Of a stretch of 16,308 bases of DNA, positions 1 through 6,802 are shown piece by piece; within the stretch, counting starts at the first letter, position 1, and each line of letters starts with the position of its first letter. Location: assembly GCA_002293615.1 (NCBI GenBank), contig DBDN01000055.1, positions 1,857-18,164 of the forward strand, read 5' to 3'. The DNA is from Betaproteobacteria bacterium UBA931 (lineage in GTDB: Bacteria > Pseudomonadota > Gammaproteobacteria > Burkholderiales > Casimicrobiaceae). The translations under genes and the position numbers were made by a program. Under the pieces are notes generated by a model. The model was not told the origin of the DNA and made no database searches. It worked only from the letters and a program-made list of their open reading frames with translations.

Positions 1-1
1 C

Positions 2-424
2 CACCGCCGTCAGCTCTATTTGAGTTTTGCCCAAACCCGCCGTTTGCATGGGCAGTTCCGCTATAACGTACCTTCGCGCTTTATCGGCGAAATACCTGAC
101 GAACTGGCACAATGGCTTTCCACAATGCCGCATCGCGACACCAGATATTTTGCCTCCCCCAAACTTTCACCTGCCTTTGCATCGAATAACGCGCTACGTG
201 ATCCGTCGCCGCATCATCCTCACAGCGTGCCAATCAAGACTTTTTCGGGAAGCCGTCTTGCAAGTGGTCTTAATATCGGTCAAGCCGTTTCCCATCATAA
301 ATTCGGCAACGGCATCATTATCAGCGCCGAAGGCAGCGGCAACGATGCCCGCGTGCAGGTGAATTTTCAGAATCATGGCGTCAAGTGGCTGTCGCTGGCG
401 TATACCACATTGGAAAACATATAA
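2..424 (+). CDS. uvrD: DNA helicase II UvrD, C-terminal part (5' end outside window)
   Basis: This is the last 140 codons of a superfamily 1 helicase that unwinds DNA in nucleotide excision repair and mismatch repair. The open frame runs in from the window edge. It begins in the end of motor domain 2B/2A, with the UvrD-typical stretch RRLHGQFRYNVPSRFIGEIP, and ends with the small Tudor-like C-terminal domain. That domain shows the family pattern of a G-Q-x-V-x-H-x-K-F-G-x-G core, a G-S-G turn and the closing V-K-W-L-x-x-A-Y segment, just like the tail of E. coli UvrD, where it contacts RNA polymerase. The linker before it (about residues 45-85 of the visible part) is low complexity and poorly conserved, as usual. 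The stop is TAA. The helicase motifs themselves are not in the window. Identification rests on the tail only but is confident, because Rep and PcrA tails differ. Confidence 0.92.
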   Translation, partial: HRRQLYLSFAQTRRLHGQFRYNVPSRFIGEIPDELAQWLSTMPHRDTRYFASPKLSPAFASNNALRDPSPHHPHSVPIKTFSGSRLASGLNIGQAVSHHKFGNGIIISAEGSGNDARVQVNFQNHGVKWLSLAYTTLENI

Positions 425-465
425 AAACAACCGGCAATTGGCGGCTGGACACGATTAAACGATAA

Positions 466-505
466 AACCGCTTTATTTGATTGTTTCAAACTGACGGTTG
501 TTTTT
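466..505 (+). terminator. possible uvrD terminator
   Basis: A two-part stem lies 41 bases after the uvrD stop. The outer arms are AACCG (466-470) and CGGTT (495-499), the inner arms are TTTGA (476-480) and TCAAA (486-490), separated by an internal loop, and GTTTTTG follows directly. The stem is interrupted and AT-rich inside, so its strength is uncertain. It sits between uvrD and the LysR gene, where a transcript end is expected. Confidence 0.4.
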
Positions 506-543
506 GCCGTAACGTTTAAACAAGATATTCTCGTAGGATGACC

Positions 544-1389
544 ATGTTGGATATTAAATCGCTGCACACTTTCGTTGCTGTTGCCGAATTGCAAAGCTTC
601 ACGCAAGCAGCAAAGCATCTGCACATGACGCAATCCACTGTCAGCCAACATATTAAGCGACTGGAAGAAAGTGTGGGCCAAGATCTTTTCAATCGCACGA
701 CCCGCTTGATCATTCTGACAGAGACAGGAGAAAAACTATTTGCTTACGCCCGGCAGATCCTTTTTCTGGAACAGGAAGCGCGGGAAATGCTTAAAACAAG
801 CATCCGGGAAAAAACCATTCGCATCGGCGCGCCCGAAGATTTCGCCTCTCAAAGCCTTCTCGCTGACCTGATGGCATTGAAGCATGCTAGCCCACATATC
901 CGTTTTGAAATCACGGCCGGCCTGAGTAAAAGTTTGCGCGTTTTACATGATGAAGGAAAGCTTGATTTGGTGATCGTTCGCCAAAAAGCCGGGCAAGGCG
1001 GCAACGTCATCCGTTCCGAACCTTTGGTGTGGATCGATAGCCTAGGCCACCCCGTTGCCGATGAATCGCCGCTGCCGCTTGCTGTTTTCCCTGTCAACGG
1101 TTTATATCGTAATGAAATATTCCGTATATTGGAAAAACATAAACGGAAATGGCACATTACATTTACCAGTACCAGCCTTTCGGGAATCCTCTCAGCGGTA
1201 ACCCATGGCATCGGTGTCAGCATGGTGCCTCGAAGCGCCGTTCAGGAAACACATACCGTATTAACCCAACATGCCTGGTTCCTTGAAACGCCAGCCATGG
1301 AATTTGCCGTTTATCATCATCCTCACGCCGATCCGGCAACGCTTTTTCTTATCAAGCAATTACTAAAAAAACATTTTCTTACTGAGTGA
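544..1389 (+). CDS. LysR-family transcriptional regulator, likely regulator of the downstream reductase operon
   Basis: A LysR-type regulator of 281 residues, slightly shorter than the usual 290-310. The N-terminal winged helix-turn-helix (about residues 1-60) is clear: it opens LDIKSLHTFVAVAELQSF and continues with the recognition-helix region TQSTVSQHIKRLEE and LFNR. The rest is a periplasmic-binding-protein-like effector domain starting near residue 88 (TIRIGAPEDF). I chose the ATG at 544 because AGG (535-537) sits 6 bases in front of it. An in-frame ATG at 538 would abut that AGG. The next gene begins 124 bases downstream on the same strand. The intervening DNA holds a LysR-type box, so the natural inference is that this protein senses the reductase's substrate, or a relative of it, and activates the operon. 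The effector cannot be read from the sequence. Confidence 0.88.
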   Translation: MLDIKSLHTFVAVAELQSFTQAAKHLHMTQSTVSQHIKRLEESVGQDLFNRTTRLIILTETGEKLFAYARQILFLEQEAREMLKTSIREKTIRIGAPEDFASQSLLADLMALKHASPHIRFEITAGLSKSLRVLHDEGKLDLVIVRQKAGQGGNVIRSEPLVWIDSLGHPVADESPLPLAVFPVNGLYRNEIFRILEKHKRKWHITFTSTSLSGILSAVTHGIGVSMVPRSAVQETHTVLTQHAWFLETPAMEFAVYHHPHADPATLFLIKQLLKKHFLTE

Positions 1390-1398
1390 AAAATGCTT

Positions 1399-1417
1399 TT
1401 ATCGCGCTTCTTGATAA
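1399..1417 (+). promoter_or_regulatory. LysR-type recognition box TTATC-N9-GATAA
   Basis: A 19-bp dyad with perfect 5-bp arms, TTATC (1399-1403) and GATAA (1413-1417), and a 9-base spacer. It contains the classical ATC-N9-GAT core (T-N11-A) of LysR-type regulators. Its centre is about 70 bp upstream of the predicted transcription start, which is where LysR proteins place their primary recognition site. It begins 9 bases after the LysR stop codon. Binding is inferred. Confidence 0.6.
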
Positions 1418-1443
1418 CACCCATAATGTTTTTTAATAAGCCC

Positions 1444-1471
1444 TTTTCATCTCCCGTTTCGCTCCTATAAT
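1444..1471 (+). promoter_or_regulatory. predicted sigma-70 promoter of the reductase-cytochrome operon
   Basis: A perfect -10 hexamer TATAAT (1466-1471) is preceded, after 16 bases, by TTTTCA (1444-1449), a weak -35 match. A good -10 with a poor -35 is typical of activator-dependent promoters and fits the LysR box upstream. The predicted start of transcription is near 1478, giving a leader of about 36 bases. Confidence 0.55.
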
Positions 1472-1476
1472 TTATT

Positions 1477-1492
1477 CTGACCATATGGTCAG
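1477..1492. promoter_or_regulatory. perfect 16-bp palindrome over the predicted +1, candidate operator
   Basis: CTGACCATATGGTCAG reads the same on both strands over 16 bases and covers the predicted start point of transcription and the first transcribed bases. An operator here would block initiation. Even-centred dyads of the TGACC...GGTCA kind are common for TetR-type repressors, and no such repressor gene lies in the window. It could instead be a second contact site for the neighbouring LysR protein, although LysR activation sites normally lie upstream of -35. Confidence 0.45.
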
Positions 1493-1513
1493 TATGGATG
1501 ATCAGGAGCATTT

Positions 1514-3031
1514 ATGAAAGAAAAACTAACACGTCGCGAACTGTTAAAGACAGGAGGATTGTTCACCGGCGGCATGCTGGCGTCCGCTTTACCCGGTGCG
1601 GCGACAGCCGGGTTATCTCCTCAAAAAATTGCATGGGACAAATCATTTGACGTCATTGTTGTCGGCAGCGGCCTTGCCGGCTTATCCGCCGGTATTACCG
1701 CGGCTGAGGCAGGCAGCGAGACCATCATCCTAGAAAAGATGATGGCACATGGCGGTTCATCGGTCATCAGCGGCGGCACGTTTGCTGCCTGCAATACAGA
1801 AGCACAGAAAAAAGCCGGAATCAAAGACTCGGAAGAGCTGTACTTTAATGACCTGATGAAAGCCGGGGAGCGCCTTAACGTTCCCGAGTTGGTGGAAACA
1901 CTGGTCAAAAACTCCGCTGATGCGCATCGCTTCCTCGTACAACGCGGCGCACTCTACGAGAAGGAGCTCCGTACCGTTGCGCAGCACTCCGTTAAACGCT
2001 GCTACCAGCCCGTATACAGCATGGGATTGAATGTGATTAAACCGCTGCTAAGGCATTACCTGGGGCTTAATAAAGCGCACCTTCAGCTAAGAACGAAAAT
2101 CGATGAAGTGATTCGGGATCATTCCGGCCGTGCGGTCGGTCTGAAAGTTCGCGAAGGCTATCTCTTTGACGCACAATCGCCCAGCGATGATCGCACCAAC
2201 CAGACCGGCACGGCGCGCTACTACAAAGCACGCAAAGGTATTGTTTTTGCATCCGGCGGCTTTTCTCGTGATCTCGAATTCCGCGAGTACGAATTCCCGC
2301 AATATCGGAAAATTCCTTCTACCGTACAACTTGGCGCTACGGCGGGCGCATTGAAAGCCATGGTGCGTTGCGGTGCGCGTGCCATGCACACGGCACTGGT
2401 ACGATTTGCAATTTCCATCGGCTACGAAGACATTGAAAAAGGCATACTTCTTGATCAGCGCACCGGAAAACGCTTTATCGGTGAAGGCGCATCGCGTATG
2501 GGATTATCGTACAAAATCGTCGACCTCTCGAATGCCGGTTCGAGCTGGCCTGCTTTGATTTACGATGTAGAAGGATTGAAAACCATCTATGACCGCGACA
2601 AGCTGGAAATCATCCTGAACAATGGCGAGATGCAAAAATTTGATTCTCTCGATCAACTGGCCGAGTATTTCAAAATGCCTGCCGCGGAAGTCAACGCAAG
2701 CATTAAAAAATACAATGAAATGTTCCACGCCGGTATCGATACAGAGTTCGGTAAAGACTTTAAAAAAACCAAAGCCAGCCCAATCGAAAAAGCGCCGTTC
2801 TATGCTTGCCCGGTTTATCCGAAGTTCAACTATACACAAGGCGGTATCTTGATCAACCCGAAAGCACAAGCGCTGGATATGGGTAATGAAGTCATCCCTG
2901 GCCTCTACGTCGCCGGCGAAGCCGCTACCGGTGTGCATGGCGCTGTCCGGGTCACCGGATGCTCAACTGTGGATTGCACCGTCTATGGCCGTATCGCCGG
3001 CCGAGAAGCGCACATGATGAAAGAAATCTAA
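1514..3031 (+). CDS. Tat-exported FAD-dependent periplasmic reductase, flavocytochrome c / fumarate-reductase family, non-fumarate type
   Basis: A 505-residue flavoprotein that should reduce a C=C bond of an unsaturated substrate in the periplasm, with electrons from the tetraheme cytochrome encoded next. The N-terminus has a twin-arginine signal (TRRELLK, residues 6-12), a hydrophobic stretch and an A-T-A cleavage site near residue 32. The FAD-binding GSGLAG is at 51-56 in a Rossmann start (FDVIVVG), and FASGGF at 245-250 is a second family motif. The C-terminal segment VIPGLYVAGEAATGVHGA (460-477) is the strongest family signature. R328 (in GKRFIGEGASR) aligns with the catalytic proton-donor Arg of Shewanella Fcc3, and R479 with its substrate-carboxylate Arg. 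The two active-site His positions are A299 and N439, and the TEAVRG loop is missing, so fumarate is an unlikely substrate. Relatives with separate flavin and heme subunits include the Mrd/Mcc-type methacrylate reductases; single-chain relatives include urocanate and cinnamate reductases. AGGAG (1504-1508) precedes the ATG by 5 bases. Substrate unknown. Confidence 0.88.
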   Translation: MKEKLTRRELLKTGGLFTGGMLASALPGAATAGLSPQKIAWDKSFDVIVVGSGLAGLSAGITAAEAGSETIILEKMMAHGGSSVISGGTFAACNTEAQKKAGIKDSEELYFNDLMKAGERLNVPELVETLVKNSADAHRFLVQRGALYEKELRTVAQHSVKRCYQPVYSMGLNVIKPLLRHYLGLNKAHLQLRTKIDEVIRDHSGRAVGLKVREGYLFDAQSPSDDRTNQTGTARYYKARKGIVFASGGFSRDLEFREYEFPQYRKIPSTVQLGATAGALKAMVRCGARAMHTALVRFAISIGYEDIEKGILLDQRTGKRFIGEGASRMGLSYKIVDLSNAGSSWPALIYDVEGLKTIYDRDKLEIILNNGEMQKFDSLDQLAEYFKMPAAEVNASIKKYNEMFHAGIDTEFGKDFKKTKASPIEKAPFYACPVYPKFNYTQGGILINPKAQALDMGNEVIPGLYVAGEAATGVHGAVRVTGCSTVDCTVYGRIAGREAHMMKEI

Positions 3032-3046
3032 TCGGGAGAACGCACT

Positions 3047-3406
3047 ATGAAAAAATTGTCTTTAATATCCGCCGTGGCGATGCTTTTTCTGATCAGCCAA
3101 CCGGCGCTGGCACAGCAATCCGAGATGGCAAAAAAACACGATAGTGCCGGCGTCACCTGCATGCAATGCCACAATCAGGAAATACCGACAGCGGCGCTCG
3201 AAATCAACTGCACATCATGTCATGGGGCACCGGAAGCCGTTGCCAAGCTTACGGCGGAAAAATATAAGCAATATTATAATCCGCATGACCCGCTGCATTA
3301 CGGAACTTATTCGGAATGCGCCAACTGCCATCGCCAACATAAGGAGTCTCGGCTTGAATGTAATAATTCAAATTGCCATAAAGAGTTCAAATACCGCGTT
3401 CCTTGA
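3047..3406 (+). CDS. periplasmic small tetraheme cytochrome c, electron-donor subunit of the reductase
   Basis: A 119-residue c-type cytochrome. The Sec signal peptide is followed by a likely cut after ALA (residue 22). Four heme-binding motifs are visible: CMQCH (38-42), CTSCH (55-59), CANCH (91-95) and CNNSNCH (105-111). The last has four residues between the cysteines (CX4CH) instead of two. Additional histidines at 31, 80, 84 and 98 are available as distal ligands, so all hemes could be bis-His, as in Shewanella small tetraheme cytochrome and the heme domain of Fcc3. The gene starts 15 bases after the flavoprotein stop with GGGAG in front, so the two are co-transcribed. In Fcc3 the equivalent heme domain is fused to the flavin domain; here it is a separate protein. 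Its own reductant, normally a CymA-like membrane quinol dehydrogenase, is not in this window. Confidence 0.9.
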   Translation: MKKLSLISAVAMLFLISQPALAQQSEMAKKHDSAGVTCMQCHNQEIPTAALEINCTSCHGAPEAVAKLTAEKYKQYYNPHDPLHYGTYSECANCHRQHKESRLECNNSNCHKEFKYRVP

Positions 3407-3442
3407 TTAAAACGGTTCCTCTTTCCCGGCTGTTTTACTCCC

Positions 3443-3495
3443 ATCTCACTCGCGCGTTTCCGTTTTATTTTTAAGCGCGGGTGAGATTTTTATTT
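3443..3495 (+). terminator. rho-independent terminator of the reductase-cytochrome operon
   Basis: The 13-base arms ATCTCACTCGCGC (3443-3455) and GCGCGGGTGAGAT (3475-3487) pair completely with a single G-T pair. The loop is 19 bases, and TTTTATTTTAT follows. The T-run is on the + side only, so it serves the operon on its left and not the exporter gene that ends at 3506 on the other strand. Confidence 0.8.
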
Positions 3496-3505
3496 TATGG
3501 TTTCT

Positions 3506-4132
3506 TTATTCTTTAACCATTGAAATCAACTTAGCACCCAATAACATCATCACGGTACCGCTGACGCGATCTATTTTGGCTTTATGGCGTAAATACGCCA
3601 CGCGCGAAAAACTGGAGGAAAGTACAAACGCTACAATCGTGTACCAACCGGCATCAACCACAAATGCCAGCGGCGGGATCGCCAGATAAAAAACGAGAGA
3701 CGGCTCGGCGGGCATCAATGCCGCAAATACACCGGCAAACCAAATCGCCGTTTTTGGGTTGCTTAGTTGCGTTGCCAGCCCCAAAAAATAAGCGCGCCAG
3801 CGGCTTCCCGATTTTTGTGTATTTTCAGATGTACCCATTGACAGCGGTCTTTTTGCGCCACGCCAAATGGCAATCCCCAGATAAATCAGATAAGCGCCGC
3901 CGCATACCTTAAGCACGGTATAAGCTACCGGCACCGCTTTTAAAACCGCATGCAAGCCGAGCAACGCCGCCACCGCAAACAAAAACGCTCCCGTACCCAG
4001 CCCCAAAACCAATAATAACGTTTCTTTCCGGCTGGTTGATGCCGCTTTACGTGCCACCATAATAAAACTGGGGCCAGGACTGACGGCTCCCATCGCCAAC
4101 GCGGCCGTAATACTTAATATGGAGAAAAGCAT
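3506..4132 (-). CDS. LysE/RhtB-family amino-acid exporter
   Basis: A 208-residue inner-membrane protein of the LysE/RhtB translocator family, which exports amino acids or related metabolites by proton exchange. About six hydrophobic segments are visible. The N-terminus has the family motif GAVSPGPSFIMV, and the middle part contains the typical GGAYLIYLGI and QLSNPKTAIWF segments. The length is normal for the family (about 205-210). The ATG at 4132 fits the family N-terminus (MLFSILSITAALAMG); an alternative TTG two codons earlier would overlap the pdxY stop. The gene follows pdxY with almost no gap, so both are probably translated from one mRNA. The exported substrate cannot be told from sequence. 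Confidence 0.85.
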   Translation of the reverse strand: MLFSILSITAALAMGAVSPGPSFIMVARKAASTSRKETLLLVLGLGTGAFLFAVAALLGLHAVLKAVPVAYTVLKVCGGAYLIYLGIAIWRGAKRPLSMGTSENTQKSGSRWRAYFLGLATQLSNPKTAIWFAGVFAALMPAEPSLVFYLAIPPLAFVVDAGWYTIVAFVLSSSFSRVAYLRHKAKIDRVSGTVMMLLGAKLISMVKE

Positions 4133-4134
4133 TG

Positions 4135-5004
4135 TCAATACTCGATGCGCTGCGCGGTAAACATAGTTGAAGGCTTGGCAATAAAATCCTGTGCCCTGAT
4201 CAACTGCAGTTCATATTCATGCGCATCATAAGTGATCCGTAAAATATCATAGACTGCCGAGGTCGTATGCTCCAGCGCATCCTTCAGCGGTCTGCCATGC
4301 AACAGATTGACCAAAAGCAGCCCACTGGTTAAATCGCCTACGCCAACCGGTTGCTTGGAAAAATCAAAAAACGGGCGGCTGATGTGCCATGCTTCATCGC
4401 GATTCAACAGCAGCATTTCAAAATCTGCCGGATTGCGGCTGGCGCGGGCAAGATGTTTCACCAGCACGATTTTTGGGCCAAAGTCCAGCAAACGCCGCGC
4501 CGCACGCACCGCCTCCGGCAAATCGGTAATAAAATCCGCCATGCCGTTCAACATGCCCAGTTCCAGCACATTCGGCGCGACAATATCCGCGGCCGCCAAC
4601 GCATGTTCACGCAAAAATTCGGCGACGCCGGGCGCAACGATACAGCCCTTTTCCGAATGCCCCATCACCGGATCGCAAAAATAAAGCGCATCGGGATTGG
4701 CCGCTTTCACTTTTTTGAGCGCGTCCAGAATTGCGCCGCCTTGCGCGGGCGACCCCAAATAACCGCTCAATACCGCATCGCAAACTGCCAGCTTGCCAAT
4801 TTTTTCCAGGCCTGTAATGATTTCACCGATTTGCTCGGCGGGCAACACACTCCCATAAAACTGGGGATACTGCGTATGGTTGGAAAACTGTACCGTATTT
4901 AATGGCCATACTTCCGCGCCAAGGCGGCTCATCGGAAAGACCGCGGCACTGTTTCCCGCGTGCCCAAAAACTACGTGCGATTGAATGGTCAAAATACGTT
5001 TCAT
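4135..5004 (-). CDS. pdxY: pyridoxal kinase PdxY
   Basis: A 289-residue ribokinase-superfamily enzyme that phosphorylates pyridoxal to pyridoxal 5'-phosphate in the vitamin B6 salvage pathway. The N-terminus ILTIQSHVVFGHAGNSAAVFP is the classic PdxY/PdxK start, with the substrate-binding Ser in QSHV. YFCDPVMGH, in the middle, is the family's nucleotide/substrate loop. Near the C-terminus GVGDLTSGLLL carries the catalytic Asp within the G-x-G-D anion-hole motif. PdxY is normally 286-289 residues, so the gene is intact. No good ribosome-binding site precedes the ATG. The exporter gene follows immediately. The stretch upstream, 5005-5208, holds no gene, only the terminator of the erpA side. Confidence 0.92.
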   Translation of the reverse strand: MKRILTIQSHVVFGHAGNSAAVFPMSRLGAEVWPLNTVQFSNHTQYPQFYGSVLPAEQIGEIITGLEKIGKLAVCDAVLSGYLGSPAQGGAILDALKKVKAANPDALYFCDPVMGHSEKGCIVAPGVAEFLREHALAAADIVAPNVLELGMLNGMADFITDLPEAVRAARRLLDFGPKIVLVKHLARASRNPADFEMLLLNRDEAWHISRPFFDFSKQPVGVGDLTSGLLLVNLLHGRPLKDALEHTTSAVYDILRITYDAHEYELQLIRAQDFIAKPSTMFTAQRIEY

Positions 5005-5073
5005 TGAATTGAATATCTGTTTTTTGGATAATGATGGTTATAATTTTTTATCGCCAAACAAAAACCGTTTAAA

Positions 5074-5098
5074 AGAAAAAGGCTCCATTTCTAGAGCC
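5074..5098 (-). terminator. rho-independent terminator downstream of erpA
   Basis: Read on the - strand, GGCTC (5098-5094) and GAGCC (5085-5081) form a 5-bp GC-rich stem with an 8-base loop, followed directly by TTTTTCTTTT. It lies about 110 bases after the erpA stop and separates erpA from pdxY. The stem is short but clean. Confidence 0.6.
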
Positions 5099-5208
5099 GC
5101 TTTTCATATCAGATCAGAAACTTCTGCCGGCAACAGCGACGATCACACTCGACACCCTATTTTTCAAAAAAACAACGCTACTTGCAGCTATGCATTGTTT
5201 AATTAAAG

Positions 5209-5577
5209 CTATACCGAAAACGACGACCCGCAACCGCAAGTTGTGACCGCGTTCGGGTTTTTGATTACAAACTGCTCGCCGCTCAAATCCGACTTGTAAT
5301 CAATTTCTGCACCCACCAAATATTGGAAACTCATCGGATCAATCAGCAAAGTAACGCCATCTTTCTCGACCTTGGTATCGTCTTCATTGGCCACTTCGTC
5401 AAAAGTAAAACCATACTGAAACCCGGAGCAACCGCCGCCGCTGACGAAAACCCGCAATTTAAGATCCGGGTTGTTTTCTTCCTCAATCAAGGATTTGACC
5501 TTGATAATCGCCGCATCGGTAAACACCAGCGGCGCTTGTACTGCCTCTGCTGCTTCTGTCGTCGCCGAAACGCTCAT
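5209..5577 (-). CDS. erpA: iron-sulfur cluster insertion protein ErpA
   Basis: An A-type Fe-S carrier of 122 residues that delivers clusters to apo-proteins such as those of the isoprenoid (IspG/IspH) pathway and respiratory enzymes. The three cluster-binding cysteines are present: C50 in SGGGCSGFQYGF, and C114 and C116 in TTCGCGSSF close to the C-terminus. The segment following C50 (FQYGF) favours ErpA over IscA. The N-terminal extension (about 15 residues, Ala-rich) is common in betaproteobacterial ErpA. I chose the ATG at 5577 because AGGAGA lies 9 bases upstream; an in-frame GTG three codons earlier would touch that site. It lies downstream of the bactofilin gene with an 86-bp gap, so it may have its own promoter. 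Confidence 0.93.
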   Translation of the reverse strand: MSVSATTEAAEAVQAPLVFTDAAIIKVKSLIEEENNPDLKLRVFVSGGGCSGFQYGFTFDEVANEDDTKVEKDGVTLLIDPMSFQYLVGAEIDYKSDLSGEQFVIKNPNAVTTCGCGSSFSV

Positions 5578-5663
5578 GATGCACACTCTCCTATAGAAAC
5601 GGGAATATCAAAAACAGAATTTTAAAAACAAACCGCAATATTGCCGGCCTTTAATGTAACCAT

Positions 5664-6062
5664 TCAACTTACCTGGTTTTCAACGTACTCGCTGCCGTTA
5701 ATGCCGTTAACGTGCATCAATTTACCGCTGACAACTGCACCATGATGCATTTCAATTTTCTGATAGGTAATATCGCCATCAATACGGGCACTGGCTTCCA
5801 ACTGAAGATATTCTTCGGTGATAATTGCGCCACGCACCTCCCCGTTAATCACCGCATGGGACACCGTCACCAGCCCGTCCACCCGGGCTTGCTCGCTGAC
5901 GATAAGCGTTCCGCTTTTACCCTCGGCAACGGAAATATTGCCCGTAACGACACCATCAATGCGCAAACCTCCGCTGAAAATAATATTGCCATCGATAATG
6001 GTATCTGCGCTGATTAAACAATCGACGCGGTTTTGTGAAATAATTTTTTTCTTACCAAACAT
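5664..6062 (-). CDS. bactofilin (polymer-forming cytoskeletal protein)
   Basis: A 132-residue bactofilin, a small cytoskeletal protein that polymerises without nucleotide into filaments through a right-handed beta-helix and often positions cell-wall enzymes. The core (about residues 15-120) shows the repeated hydrophobic-G/D turns of the fold: TIIDGNI, GLRIDGVVTGNI, ARVDGLV, AVINGEVRGAI, ARIDGDI and GAVVSGKL. The N-terminus MFGKKK and the short polar tail are typical. I chose the ATG at 6062; an in-frame TTG at 6068 would overlap the upstream stop. Only 2 bases separate it from the stop of the membrane coiled-coil gene, so the two are translationally linked. No terminator of any strength follows before erpA. 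Confidence 0.9.
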   Translation of the reverse strand: MFGKKKIISQNRVDCLISADTIIDGNIIFSGGLRIDGVVTGNISVAEGKSGTLIVSEQARVDGLVTVSHAVINGEVRGAIITEEYLQLEASARIDGDITYQKIEMHHGAVVSGKLMHVNGINGSEYVENQVS

Positions 6063-6064
6063 AA

Positions 6065-6772
6065 TCAAGATAAAGAAACAGTACGAATTACAAAAGGTTC
6101 GGACATATTGTCCTTTTTGAACACGCCGACATCAATACGGCCGAGTTTTTTGCCGTCCGGAATCCGAAAGACACTTTCAATGCGTTCATAATACTTGAAT
6201 TTCAACGATTGAGGCGCGATTACGATGTTTTCTTTATCAACCATCGTCAATACCTTATCGTCATCATCCGCATAGCCTGTAATTCTGATTTCCCCTTCAA
6301 AATCATCTTTTGGGTTGCCGCCCTGCACCAGCAAAATCCGGTAAGTCCATTCGTTATTCCCTTTTCCGGGTTGAACACGAACATCCTGAATGCGTACCCC
6401 CGCTTCCGCAGTAGCATCCGATACCAACTTTTGCAGGTAAGTAAGTTCCTCTTTGAGCTGGGTATTTTCTTCGGTCAATAACCGTGTCTGCTCACGTGAC
6501 TCTTTTTCCAACCCTTGCTGCATCGCCAATTCGCTTTCCAGCATTGCGTTACGCTTGCGCAATTCGGAAATCTGTTCCTGAAAACGAGAAATGTCCGGTG
6601 CTTCACTCGCCACCATCGATTGCGTCACTGCTTCCACAGCAGGCGTTTGGTGGGTATTTTTCCAGAGCAAAACAGCGATCACCAGCAACGGCAACACAAT
6701 GACAACCAACCGGAACGGCCACGGCCAATTGCGGCGAATCTTTAAATCATGTTTGGCGCTTACTGAAAACAT
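6065..6772 (-). CDS. membrane-anchored coiled-coil protein, possible bactofilin partner (DUF6776-like)
   Basis: A 235-residue protein of unknown function. A basic N-terminus (KIRRNWPWPFR) is followed by one transmembrane helix (about 19-37), a long charged coiled coil (about 61-118, heptad-like ISELRKRNAMLESELAMQQ) and a beta-rich domain (about 126-233) with the segments WTYRILLVQGG, GEIRITGYADD and GRIDVGVFKK. The coiled coil and beta domain should lie in the periplasm. I recall this as a betaproteobacterial family found beside bactofilin and erpA, annotated DUF6776, but could not check it. The order TM / coiled coil / beta domain resembles MreC in outline, without evident sequence similarity. 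GGGGGAG (6787-6781) lies 8 bases before the ATG. argC ends 30 bases upstream, so an argC-led transcript is likely. Confidence 0.75.
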   Translation of the reverse strand: MFSVSAKHDLKIRRNWPWPFRLVVIVLPLLVIAVLLWKNTHQTPAVEAVTQSMVASEAPDISRFQEQISELRKRNAMLESELAMQQGLEKESREQTRLLTEENTQLKEELTYLQKLVSDATAEAGVRIQDVRVQPGKGNNEWTYRILLVQGGNPKDDFEGEIRITGYADDDDKVLTMVDKENIVIAPQSLKFKYYERIESVFRIPDGKKLGRIDVGVFKKDNMSEPFVIRTVSLS

Positions 6773-6802
6773 AAACGCAACTCCCCCTTCTGCGATATAA
6801 AG

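Noticed and set aside
5634..5647. Palindrome GCAATATTGC between the bactofilin gene and erpA
   Set aside because: T-rich sequence follows on the - strand, but the perfect arms leave only a 2-base loop and the extension mismatches. Too weak to call a terminator or operator.
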